Shown one piece after another: positions 35,702 to 57,345 of a DNA stretch of 64,000 nucleotides (the first letter of the stretch is position 1; each line of letters starts with the position of its first letter). The stretch covers positions 127,001 to 191,000 of the forward strand of contig MCFG01000032.1 of NCBI GenBank assembly GCA_002104895.1. Direction: 5' to 3'. Made by a program: the position numbers and the translations under genes. The DNA is from Anaeromyces robustus (lineage: Eukaryota > Neocallimastigomycota > Neocallimastigomycetes > Neocallimastigales > Neocallimastigaceae). The notes under the pieces are model-generated. The model ran no database searches and was not told the origin of the DNA. It saw only the letters and a program-made list of their open reading frames with translations.

Positions 35702-38700
35702 AAAATAAATAAATTATAAATAAATTATAAATAAAAAAAATAAATATTATACATAATATATAATAAAAATGACAAATTTAATTTAATACATAAAAATTAT
35801 ATATTAATATGATTATACGACTACAATAATAAAAATTAAATATTTTGATAGATTACTTGTATCAATTGTTTTATCCTTATCCTTATCTTTATCTTTATCT
35901 TTTTCTTTCTCTTTTTCCTTTTCTTTTTCCTTATCCTTATCTTTAGCTTTATCTCTATCTCTTTCTCTATCCCTGTCACGGTCTCTATCACGGTCTCTGT
36001 CACGGTCTCTGTCTCTATCACGATCTCTATCACGGTCTCTATCTCTATCTCTATCTCTATCTCTATCCCGGTATCTATCTCTATCCCTTTCACGATCTCT
36101 ATCACGATCTCTGTCCCTCTCTCTATCTCTGTCCCTGTCTCTATCTCTATCTCTCTCTCTTTCACGATCTCTTTCTCTATCTCTTTCGCGATCCCTTTCA
36201 CGATCTCTGTCACGATCTCTATCACGATCTCTATCACGATCTCTATCTTTATCATGTTCACGATCATGATCCTTTTCTCTTTCTCTATCTTTATCCTTTG
36301 ATCGTTCCTGATTAGTATTTGCATTTGTAGAATTTTTATCTACTGTTAAATTATTAACACCTGTATCATAATTTTTAACTGCTTTTGTACTAGTTGAAAG
36401 ATTGGAAAAATCATTTAATTTATCATTTAATTTACTATCACTTTTTCCTGAATTTTTAATATTACTACTAGTATTGGTATTAGAATTGGTATTGATACTA
36501 GTATTATTTGTTGAATTATTGATAGTATTATTTTGATTTTTATCTTTTGTTACACGTTCAGAAGATGAAGTTCTCTTATTATTACTACTTGATATTTTTT
36601 CCTTTTCTCTATCTTTATCATCACGTTCACGAGAATAGCGATTACGACTTCTACTACTATCTCTATCTCTTTCTCTATCTCTATCTCTATCTCTATCTCT
36701 TTCTCTTTCTCTTTCTCTATCTCTATCTCTTTCGCGATCGCGTTCACGATCACGATCACGATCACGGTCACGATCACGGTCACGATCTCTTTCTCTATCT
36801 CTATCTCTTTCTCTATCTCTTCCTCTATCTCTGTCTTTGTCTCTATCTCTATCTTTATCTCTATCTCTGTCTCTGTCTCTATCACGATCACTTCTTTCCT
36901 TATCATGAAAAGAATTATGTTCATTAGAAGATTCATTTGGATCTATTGACATACTTCTACTATGACTAATACTTTCTTTTTGAATAGATCTTGCAGGTGA
37001 AGTCTGTACATTGGATTGTTGAGAAATTAATTTATTTGTAACTGTTTTATCCAGGATAGATGGAGGTGTAGAACTACTATCTGGTGTTTTATTATAACTG
37101 GAGTTCTTTCTGTGATTACTACGACTAGTCTCAACTTGTAAAGTTTTTTTATCGTTGCTATTAAGTGAACTATCTTTTTTATCATTTTTAATCTTAGATT
37201 GAGATGCAGATCGATACTTGAATTGATCATCGTTGTGTTGTGTATCTGATTCCATTCCATTATTACCAATATTTTCTGTAGAAAGTTTCATACGTTTATC
37301 ACTTTCATAATTTCCTTCACTTTCAGAAGAACTCGATAGCTTAGATGATGTACGTTTTCTTTTACCTACTTCATATTTATCAGACTTTTTGGATTTATTT
37401 TCAGTTGATGGAGTTGTTACCAAAGCTGATGATTTAGCTGAATTAGAAATATCACTTAATTTAGTAGTACGTTTAGATTTAATTTTATCTTTTTCGTGTG
37501 GTTTGGACATTTTTTTGTCCATGGTTTCCGAAACCATTATTACTGCTTTATTCTTTTCTTTTGATGAAGATTTATCAATTCTCTTTCTTTCTCTTTCTTT
37601 TTCTTTTTCTCTTTCTCTTTCTCTTTCACGTTCTTTCTCTTTTTCTCTTTTGTTATGTAATGGTTCGTCTGAATCAGTAGAACTACTTGAATCAGAACTA
37701 TAATTATAATTAATGTTTTGTTTTCGCTTTGATTTTTTAATATTTGATTGTTTTGAGTTTGATTCTTCATCATCAGTTGAATCAACAGCTGCTGCTGAAT
37801 TTGGCTTATTAATTATACTCTTACGTTTTACCGTTTCTTCAATCAACTCTTCTGGTTCATCTTCTTCATCACTTAAAGTATCAATCTTTTTATTTCTAAC
37901 TTTCTTTTTATCTTTAGAAATATATTTGATATCCTCATCTTCATATTCTTCATCGCTATATGAATTGATCTTTCTATTAATACGTTTACTTTTTCTTCTA
38001 GAGTTTCTCGTTTCGTAGGTTGAGCCTTCATAATCTTCATCGCTATAATTACTTGATTTTCTAGTTCTATATTTACTATTAACTTTTTTTGTTAATTGTT
38101 CATTCTCATCTTCACCATCACTATGAATATTGGATTTCTTGACACTTTTACTAGTTTTTGATGCTGGTGTTATAGGTTCTTCATTATCACTATAAATATT
38201 AGATTTTTTACCAGCGTTAATTTTTCTTTTGGATTGTAATATATCTTCTTCATCACTATGAATATTTATTTTTTTATTAATATTCTTTTTTGATGAAGTT
38301 AATTCACCATTGTCATTTATTAATGTCATTTTTTTATTTATTGGATTTATATTATTTTTCTTTGAATCTGAAATATTTTCTGGGTCACTCTCTGAATCAC
38401 TAAATAAATTATTCTTTTTACTATTTTGACGTTTAATATATGCATTAATACTTGATTTTCTTTTATTTTCTTTTGGTTCTTCTGAATCACTATATTGATC
38501 TGACTTTTTAGCACTATGTTGATTCTTTTTATTAATTAAATTATCATTTTCAATTTTTTGAGATTTAATTTTCTTCAAATTATTGTTATTGGGAATATCT
38601 TTTTCTTTTGTTTTAGATTTATCCTGTTCTTTTGAAATAGTAGAATATTCACTATCACTATTACTATTACTTTTTTCGGATTTAACTTTCTTTTCTTTAA

Positions 38701-40770
38701 TTGAACTTTCCAACGGATAATCTGTAGATTTATCTGACCTTTTTCTACGTTTAATACCGGTTGATTCATTATAATCATTTGTTTCCTTATCATTTTCATT
38801 ATTCTCATGAGAATATCTTTTTCTATATGAAGCCATAGAAATTGTTTTTGACTCTGGTTTTGTCGTTATTTCATTTATTTCTTCTTCAACTGTTACTGGC
38901 GCTGATTCTTGCTTAACTAATAATTTAACTTTCGTTTTTCTTGTTGTTTTTTCTTTCAATCTCTTTTTAAGTTCTGCACTTTTAGAATTATCTTCATCTG
39001 AATATATTTCTTCATCAGAAGTTGTTTTTAAACGTTTTCTAGTTTTTGTATTTTCTAATGTTGTTTTATTTATGGATGATTTCTTTTTGGACGATTTATT
39101 ATCCATATCATCTAATTCAGATTTTACTGATTTTAATTTTGATTCTTTTTCAACTTCTGAATTATTGCTATTTTTATTATGTGACCCTTTTGAACTAGCA
39201 CTGTCACTATTTGACGTTAATGAATAAGATGGAACAGAAGATAAACTTTAAATATATATACAATAAAATAAAGAAAATTAAATAATTAGTATACATATAG
39301 TTATTAAATTCAAAACATTTACCTTTTTATAATTATTTATTTGTTTGTTTTTATTTTAAACATAATTACAAATTAATAATATAATATTATAATTAAACTT
39401 AGAGTAAATAATTTTTTAATGAAAATGTATTGATTTGTAATAATCATTATATTAATAATCAATGATTTGTACTCTTATAATAATTACTTAATAATTATTT
39501 ATTAATTATTATTATAATCTATTTAAAAAAAATTACCTTGATGATACTTCTTCAAATAATTCTTTATATAAATGAGAAATATATTATATATATTAATTAC
39601 ATAGAGATATATTTTATTAAAATTATTATTTTTAATTCGTCAAATTTTATTATGAAAAGTAAAAAGTTATTTTTTTAATTAGTATATGTTTACCATTTTC
39701 GTTACTAAGATTAGATTTTGTATCTTCTTTAATTGGAATATTATATTCTTCTTTTTTAATAACCTCTGTTTTTTCAATATTAACTTGATTTTGTGAAGAT
39801 ATTTTATTCTCTGTATTAAATTTGTCTTTATCCACTTGAAATTCATTTTTTAATAATAAATTTTTATCATTTGGATTTATTGGTTTTAAAGGACTTAAAG
39901 GTTTCGGCCATGATTGATTAAAAATCTTCATTATTAGAATAATTTAAATAATGTTAATATTATATATAATAATTATTATTTAAAATTATAATATCTTTTA
40001 TGCATTTGTAAAATATTATATACAACAAACATACATTTAAAGTATCAATAATATTTTTCAATTCTTCAGCTTCTTTTTTCTTTTTATTATATAGTTTTAT
40101 ATTAAATTTTAGTTAAAACACGAAAATAATACCACATAAATAAATTTATTTTTATGATATAATTATCTTACATTTACTGTTGGATTTAGAGGACTTATTT
40201 AATAAAATACATATAAAAAATAGTTATTTATATATTAATTGGTTAATTTTTTTTTAAATTAAATATAAAAAAAATTTTTTACTACATTAAATAAAAAACA
40301 ATTATATAATATATTCATTTTTATAAAATATTAACACTTTATATATATTTTATTCAAATAACATTTTTATTAACATTATCACTTATTTAAAATTTGAGAT
40401 ATTAAAAGATATAAATATTATCTTTAATTATACTCCTCTTGATAACTATATATATATTTATTTAATATTTTATATTTAATATGTAAAGTAGTTTATACCT
40501 TTCTTGTATTGTATTAATACTATCGTTTGTTATTTGATTATTAATACTACTATTATTAATCAGAAGATTATTAGGTAAAGGTGAATTAGCAATATTATGA
40601 TTATTATCCTGATTTAATCTGTTTATATAGTTAGTATTATTAATGAATGAACCGTATTCAATAACATCACGAGGAATAGTTGGTGTTAAATGTTGACTTA
40701 ATATTTCAATAGTCCTATCCAGTCCTTCATCAAGTGATTGTTGAGCTCTTGAAGACTGCATTACATCCAT
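34108..40770 (-). CDS. AF4/FMR2 (AFF)-like transcription-elongation scaffold, 12 exons, 1612 aa
   Basis: Exons (minus strand): 40770-40499, 40193-40172, 40079-40035, 39925-39694, 39561-39537, 39245-35857, 35555-35312, 35211-35094, 34963-34869, 34739-34625, 34556-34439, 34271-34108. All junctions are GT/AG, phases agree, and the total is 4839 nt. Near residue 119 a helix ('EAEELKNIIDTLN') leads into 'SWPKPLSPLKP', matching the conserved 'SWPPPL' box of animal AFF proteins, followed by an acidic/Ser patch. The centre is Lys/Ser/Asp-rich with many 'SDxEE' sites and long Arg-Asp/Arg-Glu runs. The last 200 residues are helical ('RHKHRGEQF', 'VLDYILAALLFTE', 'LWCVALEANI', 'LVTSVVDTIKIIRRCIKEF') and follow the order of the AFF C-terminal homology domain. 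AFF4 scaffolds P-TEFb, ELL and ENL; S. pombe Ebp1 is a distant counterpart. The gene model is firm, the family call is inference. Confidence 0.6.
35607..35702. repeat. (AAAT)n tract in an intron of the AFF-like gene
   Basis: About 24 units of AAAT/AATA on the plus strand lie inside the 301-bp intron 35556-35856. Confidence 0.9.
35888..36300 (-). repeat. Arg-Asp/Arg-Glu dipeptide-coding repeat, block B
   Basis: A hexamer-like repeat (CTCTAT, CTCTGT, CACGAT on the plus strand) encodes about 137 residues of mainly RD and RE dipeptides, ending in alternating Lys-Asp/Lys-Glu, at about residues 1181-1318 of the AFF-like protein. Such mixed-charge runs are typical of nuclear-speckle proteins. All other frames are also open, which gives spurious ORFs. 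Confidence 0.9.
36658..36892 (-). repeat. Arg-Asp/Arg-Glu dipeptide-coding repeat, block A
   Basis: A second repeat of the same kind encodes about 78 residues (about 984-1062). It is separated from block B by a Ser/Thr/Asn-rich linker. Confidence 0.9.
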
Positions 40771-42886
40771 ATTGCGTTATATTAAAACCATTTATTTATT
40801 TTTTCTTTTTTTTTTCTTATATATATATTTCTTTTTTTTTACTAATTTGATAAAACCAAAAATATTATTTCTCTTCTATAATAAAATAAAATATATATAA
40901 TTAATAAGATATATTCATAAATAAATTTATAATTTACTTTATAGTGTTGATTTTTATTATCAGAAATATGTTACAGATATATCATAAATAAACAAAATTG
41001 ATTTTTATTATTATCAAAAATATATTACAGTATATAGGATAAATTAAAATAAAGTCAAATAAGATATATTATACATTATAATATGTTATACTATAGAACA
41101 ATATAAAATAAATTTTTATATTATAAAATATTAAATTATTATATTATTATTTTTTTTTATATTTTTTTTTTAAAATAAAAAGAAAAACAAAAATATTTTT
41201 ATTATTACCAAAAATATAAAAAGGTTTTTTAATATTTTTGAATTATTTTTATACATATATCTTTATTTGATTGATAATTTCTTTTTCTTCTTTTTCTTCT
41301 CTATTATTTAAAAAATAAAATTACGATAATTTTAGTTGAAAAAAAAATATCTATTCTTTATATAATTTCAAAAATATTTTTATTATAAATAAAAATATTT
41401 TTTCATTCATTAAAAATCTATCTATTAATACTAAATATTTTCACTTTCTAAAACCAACTATACAAAATAAACAATAAAAGAAAAAATTTATTAGGAAAAA
41501 ATAATTTTAAGTATTAAAAATGGAAATATATATCTTTATAATGGTTAATAATAAATATCTGATTAGTAATCAAAAAATAATATTAATGTAATTATTATAA
41601 TCATTATTAATAAATTTTTATTATCAATTTTATTTTTATTTTAATACATTACAATATTTAATACATATATTAATTTTTAATACATTATTACATTATAAAT
41701 TTAACTTTTTACAATATATAGTTGATTTGTTTTATTATGTGCAATACTTTTAATATATATATGATTAATATATATAAAATATATAAAAATAACTTATATA
41801 GAAGTATAAAGACTAAAACATAGTCTCTCTTATATCTTTCTTTTATTCTTTTATTTACTATATTTATTTTTATTACAAATTGTAATATATATTTTTATTT
41901 TTAAATATAATAATATAAATGATTAAGACAGTAAAAAAAATAATAATAAAAAGAGGATAAATGTATTGATATTTTAATGAAATATTATATATAAAACAAA
42001 TAATAATATCTATTATATTAAAACAGGAATTAAGTAAGAACCTTAGGAAGGAATCTTATTTAATATATACTTTCTTTTAATTTAAATAAAAATATATTTT
42101 ATTTTTTTTATTATATTATCTAAATAATATATTTAATTACAAACTTTTGTGTTTATAAATATTTCATTTTATTATAAACAAATTAAAATAAAGAAGTTTA
42201 TGATACATTTTTCAAAATATGAATATATTTTTTCTTACCCAGTGATTTTTTAGTATATTAATTATTATATATATATTTTTTTATTATATAAATTGTAGCA
42301 TTAATTTTATTATCATTTAAATTATTTTCTAAAGATATGAACTATTAAGCTTATGAAAGTTTTTTAGTCAAACATATATATATTTTAAAAATAAATAATC
42401 AAATAATATGTATTAAAATTTTTATATATTTTAATAATATATTATTTAATATATAGTAATACAATGAATAAATATTTATAATTACAAAATTTAATAATTT
42501 TATCAAATCAAAAAATAAAAAAAAAATTATTATTTTTTTATTTATTTTTTTTTTTTTTAATTTTTTTTTTGTAAAAGTAGAATAGTATAATTTTTATATA
42601 ATATAAACAATTAATTAATTAAAAATTAAATAGTTTAGTTTATATAAAAAAAATAACAACATTTTTTTGCTAATATTTTAATAACAATAAAATGAATTAC
42701 TAAGTAAATATTAAATAACAATAAATTATTTATTTTTAAATTTATATTTATTTAAATTATTTAACATTATATTTTATATCATCGCATTAGGTTAGAAAAC
42801 TATTATTAATATCTTTAGTTCAGTAATTTGTTATCAAAACTTTTTAATTTTTAACTTTTGACAACCTATCTAAGAAGAAAATAAAA
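40771..42886. other. Divergent intergenic region (AFF-like gene left, nucleoporin gene right)
   Basis: 2.1 kb of AT-rich DNA between two start codons that point away from each other, so it should carry both promoters. No coding exon or known motif was identified. Confidence 0.5.
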
Positions 42887-45800
42887 ATGATCAATATTTT
42901 TGGTAAAATAAACGACTTATTGAGGTATGCTTATTCTTCGATATTTGCTTATATTTTAATAACAGTATTAGTTATTTATTATACCTATGTAACATACAAT
43001 CATTTTTGTAGGGGACAAAATCAAGTTAATAGAAGGTATATATTAAAAAATAAGATTTTATTTTTTAATTATATTATTTTTTGAAAAAGTGCTTTTCCTA
43101 ATTCCTTTTGTTAATATTAGACCAGCTAGACGTACATCAGGACCCCCAAAGAAAGCAATTCCATTTTGTTCACCAGCTCCTCAACGCCAATTATCTTTTA
43201 AAAGTCAACAATTTACACCAAATTTTCAATCTCCATATATTTATAAGAAAGTTATTAGTAAGTTAATATTCAAATCAATTTTATTGTTTTTTAATCATAA
43301 ATAACTTAATAAATAAATAAATAAATAAATAAAAATGAATAAATAAATAAATCTATAAGAAAATAATAATTCTAATATTATTATGTTAAATAATAATTAA
43401 ATTTTTAAAAACAAAAACATAAATTAAAACAAAACAAAAATAAAAAAAAAAGATCCATCTATTAAATCAGTAACAAATAATAATTTAATATTACCAGATG
43501 TAACAACACCAAAACATTATGTATTGTCTAATACAATACAAACTCATTATTCACAATTTTCTCCTTTTTATAAATGTAAGTATATATATATATTTCTTCA
43601 TATACATATTTAATGATTTTACAATATTTTTCTTCATATATATATTTAATGATTTTATATTTTATATGAAAATTTTTGAAAATTTTATTTTTTTTAAAAT
43701 GATAGCTACTAGTATAGATTCAGATAATGATAATGAATCAATTTCATCTATAAATCAACCTTTCGTACCATTAATTAATGAAAATTCTGGTGATAATAAA
43801 TTGAGTGAAGGTATTCAAACTGTTCAAAGTAATTCTGAAGTAGAAATAGAAGAAATGATTGAAAATCAAAATGTATCACCAGTATTTATTGGAAATTCAA
43901 AAAAACATGGTTTAGATGAAGATGACAAGGTAAAGGATATATTACAAATTTAAAATTAGTGGTATAATTTTTTATTAAATTAATTGTTTAATAAATATAA
44001 ATTTTCCTTGATATAATTGTATTATTTTTTTATTAATGTTTTTATAGAAAAAAAGATTTGAAAGGAGAATTTCAAAAAAACAATATAATAAAAAGACAAG
44101 CCCTATGTTAGTAGAGAATTTTAAAAATATGAATAAGAGACAAAGACTTTCAGATTTGTCAGAAAGTGATAAGGAATGTAGTATTGATGAAATTGAAAAA
44201 ACAGAATCTTCAATTGATAGTTTAAAGGTATAATTTTTTATTTATATTAATACATTAATAAATCAATAGAACAATAGAATATATTCTAAATAATTATTAA
44301 ATTAATAATTATATTTTTATTGAATTAATTATTAGAGTGATAGTTCTTCTTCAAAGAAAACAAAAAATAAATCATTACGTGCATCTGTTGGAAAAAGATC
44401 AAGATTAGAGTCTGGTGATATTAAAAAAAGAAGAACCCATAGAATTAAAGATGGTTTTGGCTTAATTGATAGTTCTGATTCTGAACCAGAGATTTTACCA
44501 TTAAGAAGAAAGAGAGGGAAGAAACACCATAGAATTGTAAGATTAATTATAAGAAAAGCCGAAGATAGAAATGATGTAAGTCACTATTTAAGAATATTTA
44601 TGTATTTTTTTTTTTTTTTTTTTTGACATTATAATAAATTCAAATAAAAAAAAAAAAGAAAAAAAAATAAATAAATAAATAATAATTTTAAAATTTATTT
44701 ATTTATTATTTATTTTTTTTTATTTGAATATTTGATACTAAATATATTACAAAAATGAAAATGAAAAATTAAACAAAACAAAAATTAAAAACTGAAAAAC
44801 TGAAAAATTAAATTAATATATATATATTTTTTAAAGTTTGCTCCATCTACACCAATTTCTTATTCTAGAAAGAATAATGAAGATAAAATTTTTACTACTC
44901 CGATATCTTCATTACCACCAAAACGTATTCCTTTATCAACTCCACGATCATCTCAAAGAGATAAAGTCAATGATAGAAAGGTTATTCAAATGCTTCAAAT
45001 GCAAAAAGGAAAAAAAGTTAATATTATTGAAAAAGTTAATGATTTACCTGAAAATCCATTTTTAGATTCATTAAATAAAGATAGTGAATCAACTAGTTCA
45101 TCAAATTTAATACCAAAATTTGAAATTGAAAATAAAAAGGAAGTATCAAATGTTGAAAGTGTATCTGATAAGACAATAGAAGAAAAATCCGAAAAACCGG
45201 TTGTTCCATTATTTACTTTTTCAAATAAGACTACAACCGAAGATAAAAATAAAACAGATGTAAAGAATGACGACAAAAAAGAAGCTAGTAGTAGTTTTAA
45301 ATTTAATTTTGGAAATTCATCAGTACCAGATACAACAACAACAACAACAAAGACGACTATTACTACAACAACTACAACTATAAAAGAACCAGAAAAACCA
45401 ACTTTTACTTTTAAAACTTCAAATGAAAAAACAGAATCAGAGAATATTGATGAACAACCATCTAAAAAAGGTTTATTTTCATCTTCATTCAATAATTCAG
45501 CCTCAGAAAAACCATCATCAGGATTCCAATTTAATCTCCCATCAACAACTACACCTAAACCATCTTTTTCATTTGGTAGTAACTTAAGTGAAACAAAGGA
45601 GACTACTGAAAAACCAACAACTACTGTTGGTTTTACTTTTACTACAACTAATAAAACAAATGTAGACAAATCTATTGAAAAAGAGAAAACATCTGTTGCT
45701 CCAACATTTTCATTTGGATCTAAAACATCTACTTTATCAAATTCTTCAGATAACGACAAAACTTTAATTGATACAAAAGTTCCATCATTTACATTTGGCG

Positions 45801-47701
45801 GATCTAAACCATCAAATCCAATACAGTTTGGAAGTTCCAATAAAACTACATTTGATAAACCAACAATATCAACTACTGCTCCTACTACTTCTTTTTCTGG
45901 TTTTTCTTTCGATAAGAATCTAACTGCACAATCATCATTTTCACCAATGAGTACATCCACACCATCTTTTACTTTTGGTAATACAACAACTACTACAAAT
46001 GAACCAATAACATCAACAGCAACAACGTCAACAGCAACAGCAACAACAACAGCAGCAACAACAACAATGAATACTACTACAGAAAATCTTCTTAATTTAG
46101 CCAAAGCAACTAATACAAGTTCAGGAACTACTCCTTCTACTATATCTTCTACTTTTACTTTTGGAAAAAGTAAAGAAGAGAAAAAAGCCGAAGCAACTGT
46201 TCCATTAACAACAAAAGTTGATGTTCCAGCTACAACTGCACCGAAATTTTCTTTTGGTAATGCTGTACCAGCCTCTACTACTTCTACATCCTTCAGCTTT
46301 GGAAAATCTACTGAGAGTAAACCAGATACAACCGCAGTTACTACTTCAACATTAGCAACTACAGCCTCTACTACATTTGGTAATATAGCAAAAACATCTG
46401 CTCCAGGAGGTTCAATTTCTTTTGGTACTACTAAACCGAATGCTACTACATCTATATCATCTGTTAGTTTCCCTTCAACTACTGCTACTACCGTTACAAA
46501 TACATCTACTGCTCCAACCTTTTCATTTGGTGGTATTAAAACTACTTCAACTACTACCACTACTTCCACTACAACACCAGCTGTAACAGGCTTTGGAATT
46601 TCAACAACTAAAACACCTTCAACAAATATCACTACTTCTTCTTCTACGACATCAACTATTTTTGGTTCTTCAATAAATAATAATGGAAACTCTTTGTCGA
46701 ATATTAATACATCCAAACCAATTACTTTTGGTATTTCTTCAAATGCTAATCAAAATAATACTACATTTTCATTTTCTAATAATAATAATAATTCTAATTC
46801 TATGAATACAACTTCAACTCCAACTTTTGGAGGTTTTAACAAAACACCTACTACCGGGTTTGGTATGTCAACTACTCCAACATTTGGTAATAGTAATAAT
46901 AATGCATTTGGTAGTAACAATATGAGTACATCATCTACTCCTACTTTTGGTACTAATGCTACAACAGGTTTTGGTAATAATAATAATAATAATAATAGCA
47001 ACAACAACAGTAACAATAACACTGGATTTGGTAATACTTCTATATCATTTGGAAATAACTCAACGCCATCATTTGGCAATACAACTAATAGTGGTTTTGG
47101 TAATACATCGGTGTCAGGTTTTGGTAATTCTAACTCTACAACTGGTTTTGGAAATAATATATCTTCAACATTTGGAAATAATAATAATTCATCAGGTGGA
47201 TTTGGCAATATGAATAACAATAATAACAATAATAACAACAACAATAATCTAAGTACTGGTTTTTCTTTTGGAGCCAATAATAATCAAAATACAAGCTTTG
47301 GTAATAATAACATAAACAATAACAATAATTTATCATTCGGAAACAATAATGGTATGAATTCAACATCTTTTGGATCTAACAATAATAATAGCTCAATTGG
47401 TTTTGGTATGAATAATTCAAACTCAAATATATCAAAAAATACAACTGGTTCCTTTAATTTCGGTAATACTAGTAACAATTTTGGTAATACTGGATCATCA
47501 TCATTTACTTTCGGTAGTAATAACACAAGTAGCTCAACTTCAACAACCTTCCAATTTGGTGCGGGAAATAATAATAATGGTAATAGTGGTTTATTCCAAT
47601 TTAACGGAGGAAATGGCGGCCAGTTATTTAATATTGGTGCTTCACCTATTACAAGTGGAAGAAAAATTGCTCAACCAAAACGTCGTCGTAAGTATTGTTA
47701 A
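42887..47701 (+). CDS. FG-repeat nucleoporin with N-terminal membrane segment, 7 exons, 1305 aa
   Basis: Exons: 42887-43035, 43121-43257, 43453-43575, 43706-43929, 44048-44227, 44336-44575, 44837-47701. Phases agree; total 3918 nt. Residues about 12-36 form one hydrophobic segment ('SSIFAYILITVLVIYYTYV'), then a basic, Ser/Pro-rich nucleoplasmic-type region with NLS-like clusters ('KKRRTHRIK', 'RRKRGKKHHR'). From about residue 430 to the end there are dozens of FG repeats (FxFG, SFG, TFG, GFGN) in Ser/Thr/Asn-rich spacers. The C-terminus 'SGRKIAQPKRRRKYC' resembles the basic tails of Nup1, Nup153 and plant Nup136, which bind importin-alpha. FG repeats line the pore and bind karyopherins. One membrane anchor plus FG repeats is the layout of animal POM121; known yeast membrane nucleoporins lack FG repeats. 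Confidence 0.88.
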
Positions 47702-49344
47702 ATAATTAAAATATATATGATAAAATTTATTATATACTAATTTTAATATATATCAATTACTAATTATTTTTTTTTTTTTTAATAATATTTTTAATTTATT
47801 TAATAATCAAACAACAATTATTTTTTTATGTTATTAATTAATGAATATTTTTAAATATTATTGTTTATAGTCAATAAAAACACTTAGTTTTTTTGTTCTT
47901 TGTTATTATTTTTTATTTATAATTTATCTTATAATTTATTTTAATCTATGAATATTTTTTTTTTTTTTAGTGGATAGTTTATATATTTTTTCAATATTTT
48001 AAATTAATAAGTATTTTCATTTAAAAAAATAAAAAAAAAAATTCATATATATATATATGAAACATTTTATATAAAAATATTTTTACAATAAAATTTATTT
48101 CTCTTTTATAGATTTATTTTAATCATTATTTATAATTTAATCAAATTAAATATATACTTGCAATATAAATAAATAAATAAATAAATTAACAAATAAATAA
48201 ATAACAATTTAAATAATATATATATCATAAATATAAGTGCTTTTTTATCATATTACTATAAAGAATATATTTTATTGTAAGAATATTTTATAATTGTTTT
48301 TATATTCATTTTTTTAATAATTATTAAATAATTAATAAATCATATATATTAAGATTTATTACATATTAAAATGTTTTTATTTTTAATTTATTTTTCTTTT
48401 AATTATACAATTTAAATTATTATATTTTTATTTTGCATTTTGTTATTTTTGAATTTTTAAAGTTTCGACTTTTTTAAATAAAAGAAATATTCTATTTGAT
48501 AATCATAACCGATTATCATTGTATTTTTATATATTAACAAACATCATTTTTTAGCAAGTGTAACTATATTATTAATAGTATTGCTTTTTTTATAATATTA
48601 ACAATAATTTAAAAATATTAAATTTTTTTTTATTTTTTTTTTTTTATTTTATTTTATAAAATTTTGTATATTATTATATTATATTTAATTTTTAATAATA
48701 AAATAATAATAATAATAAAATAAAAAGAATATAAAGAAAAAAAGAACATTATATACTTATTTGCTATAGAAAAGATGTTAAAATGTTTTAATATATAATA
48801 ATTAAATTGAAATTACTATATTATTTTATAGTAAAAAGCATTGACTAATTTATAATAAATAATATATTTAAATCAATTAATTTAAGTTTATTAAATAAAA
48901 AAGTTTTTTAAAAAATTTCCTAAAATAATTCTATTAGAACATTAGAACTAAAAGATAGAACTAAAAAATTGATTATAGGATGAAGAAAATAAAATCTATG
49001 AATGAATAATTATTTTATATTATTTTTATATACAAATTTAATTATATAAATACATAAAAGATATAACAATTATAACAAATACAAAAAACACATAATAATA
49101 ATAATAAAATTTTTATTGTAATATTATTTAATTAATCAAAATTTATTATACAGTCCGACACTATTAGATATTATTTAATAATTTGTTTTGGAATTTATTT
49201 AATTTAGGAAACTTCTATTATAATATTCATTTATAGATAATAGATATATAATTTAAAATAAAAATTCAATAATATATATAGTATTTTGTTTTACATTATA
49301 TAACAAATATTAAATTTTATTTTAAATAAAAGAGGAAAATAAAA
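47702..49344. other. Intergenic region between nucleoporin and Rictor genes
   Basis: 1.6 kb of AT-rich DNA with poly-A/T and (AAAT)n tracts. It holds the Rictor promoter; nothing specific was recognised. Confidence 0.5.

Positions 49345-57345
<8,001 letters not shown>

Noticed and set aside
35836-37785. Other-frame ORFs across the Arg-Asp repeats, both strands
   Set aside because: The hexamer repeat keeps several frames open; only the frame continuous with flanking exons is coherent.
44995-46716. 573-aa minus-strand open frame opposite the nucleoporin, and others at 46750-47526
   Set aside because: Shadows of the FG-repeat exon. Its Thr/Asn/Ser codon bias avoids antisense stops; the plus strand has the coherent FG protein with consistent splicing.
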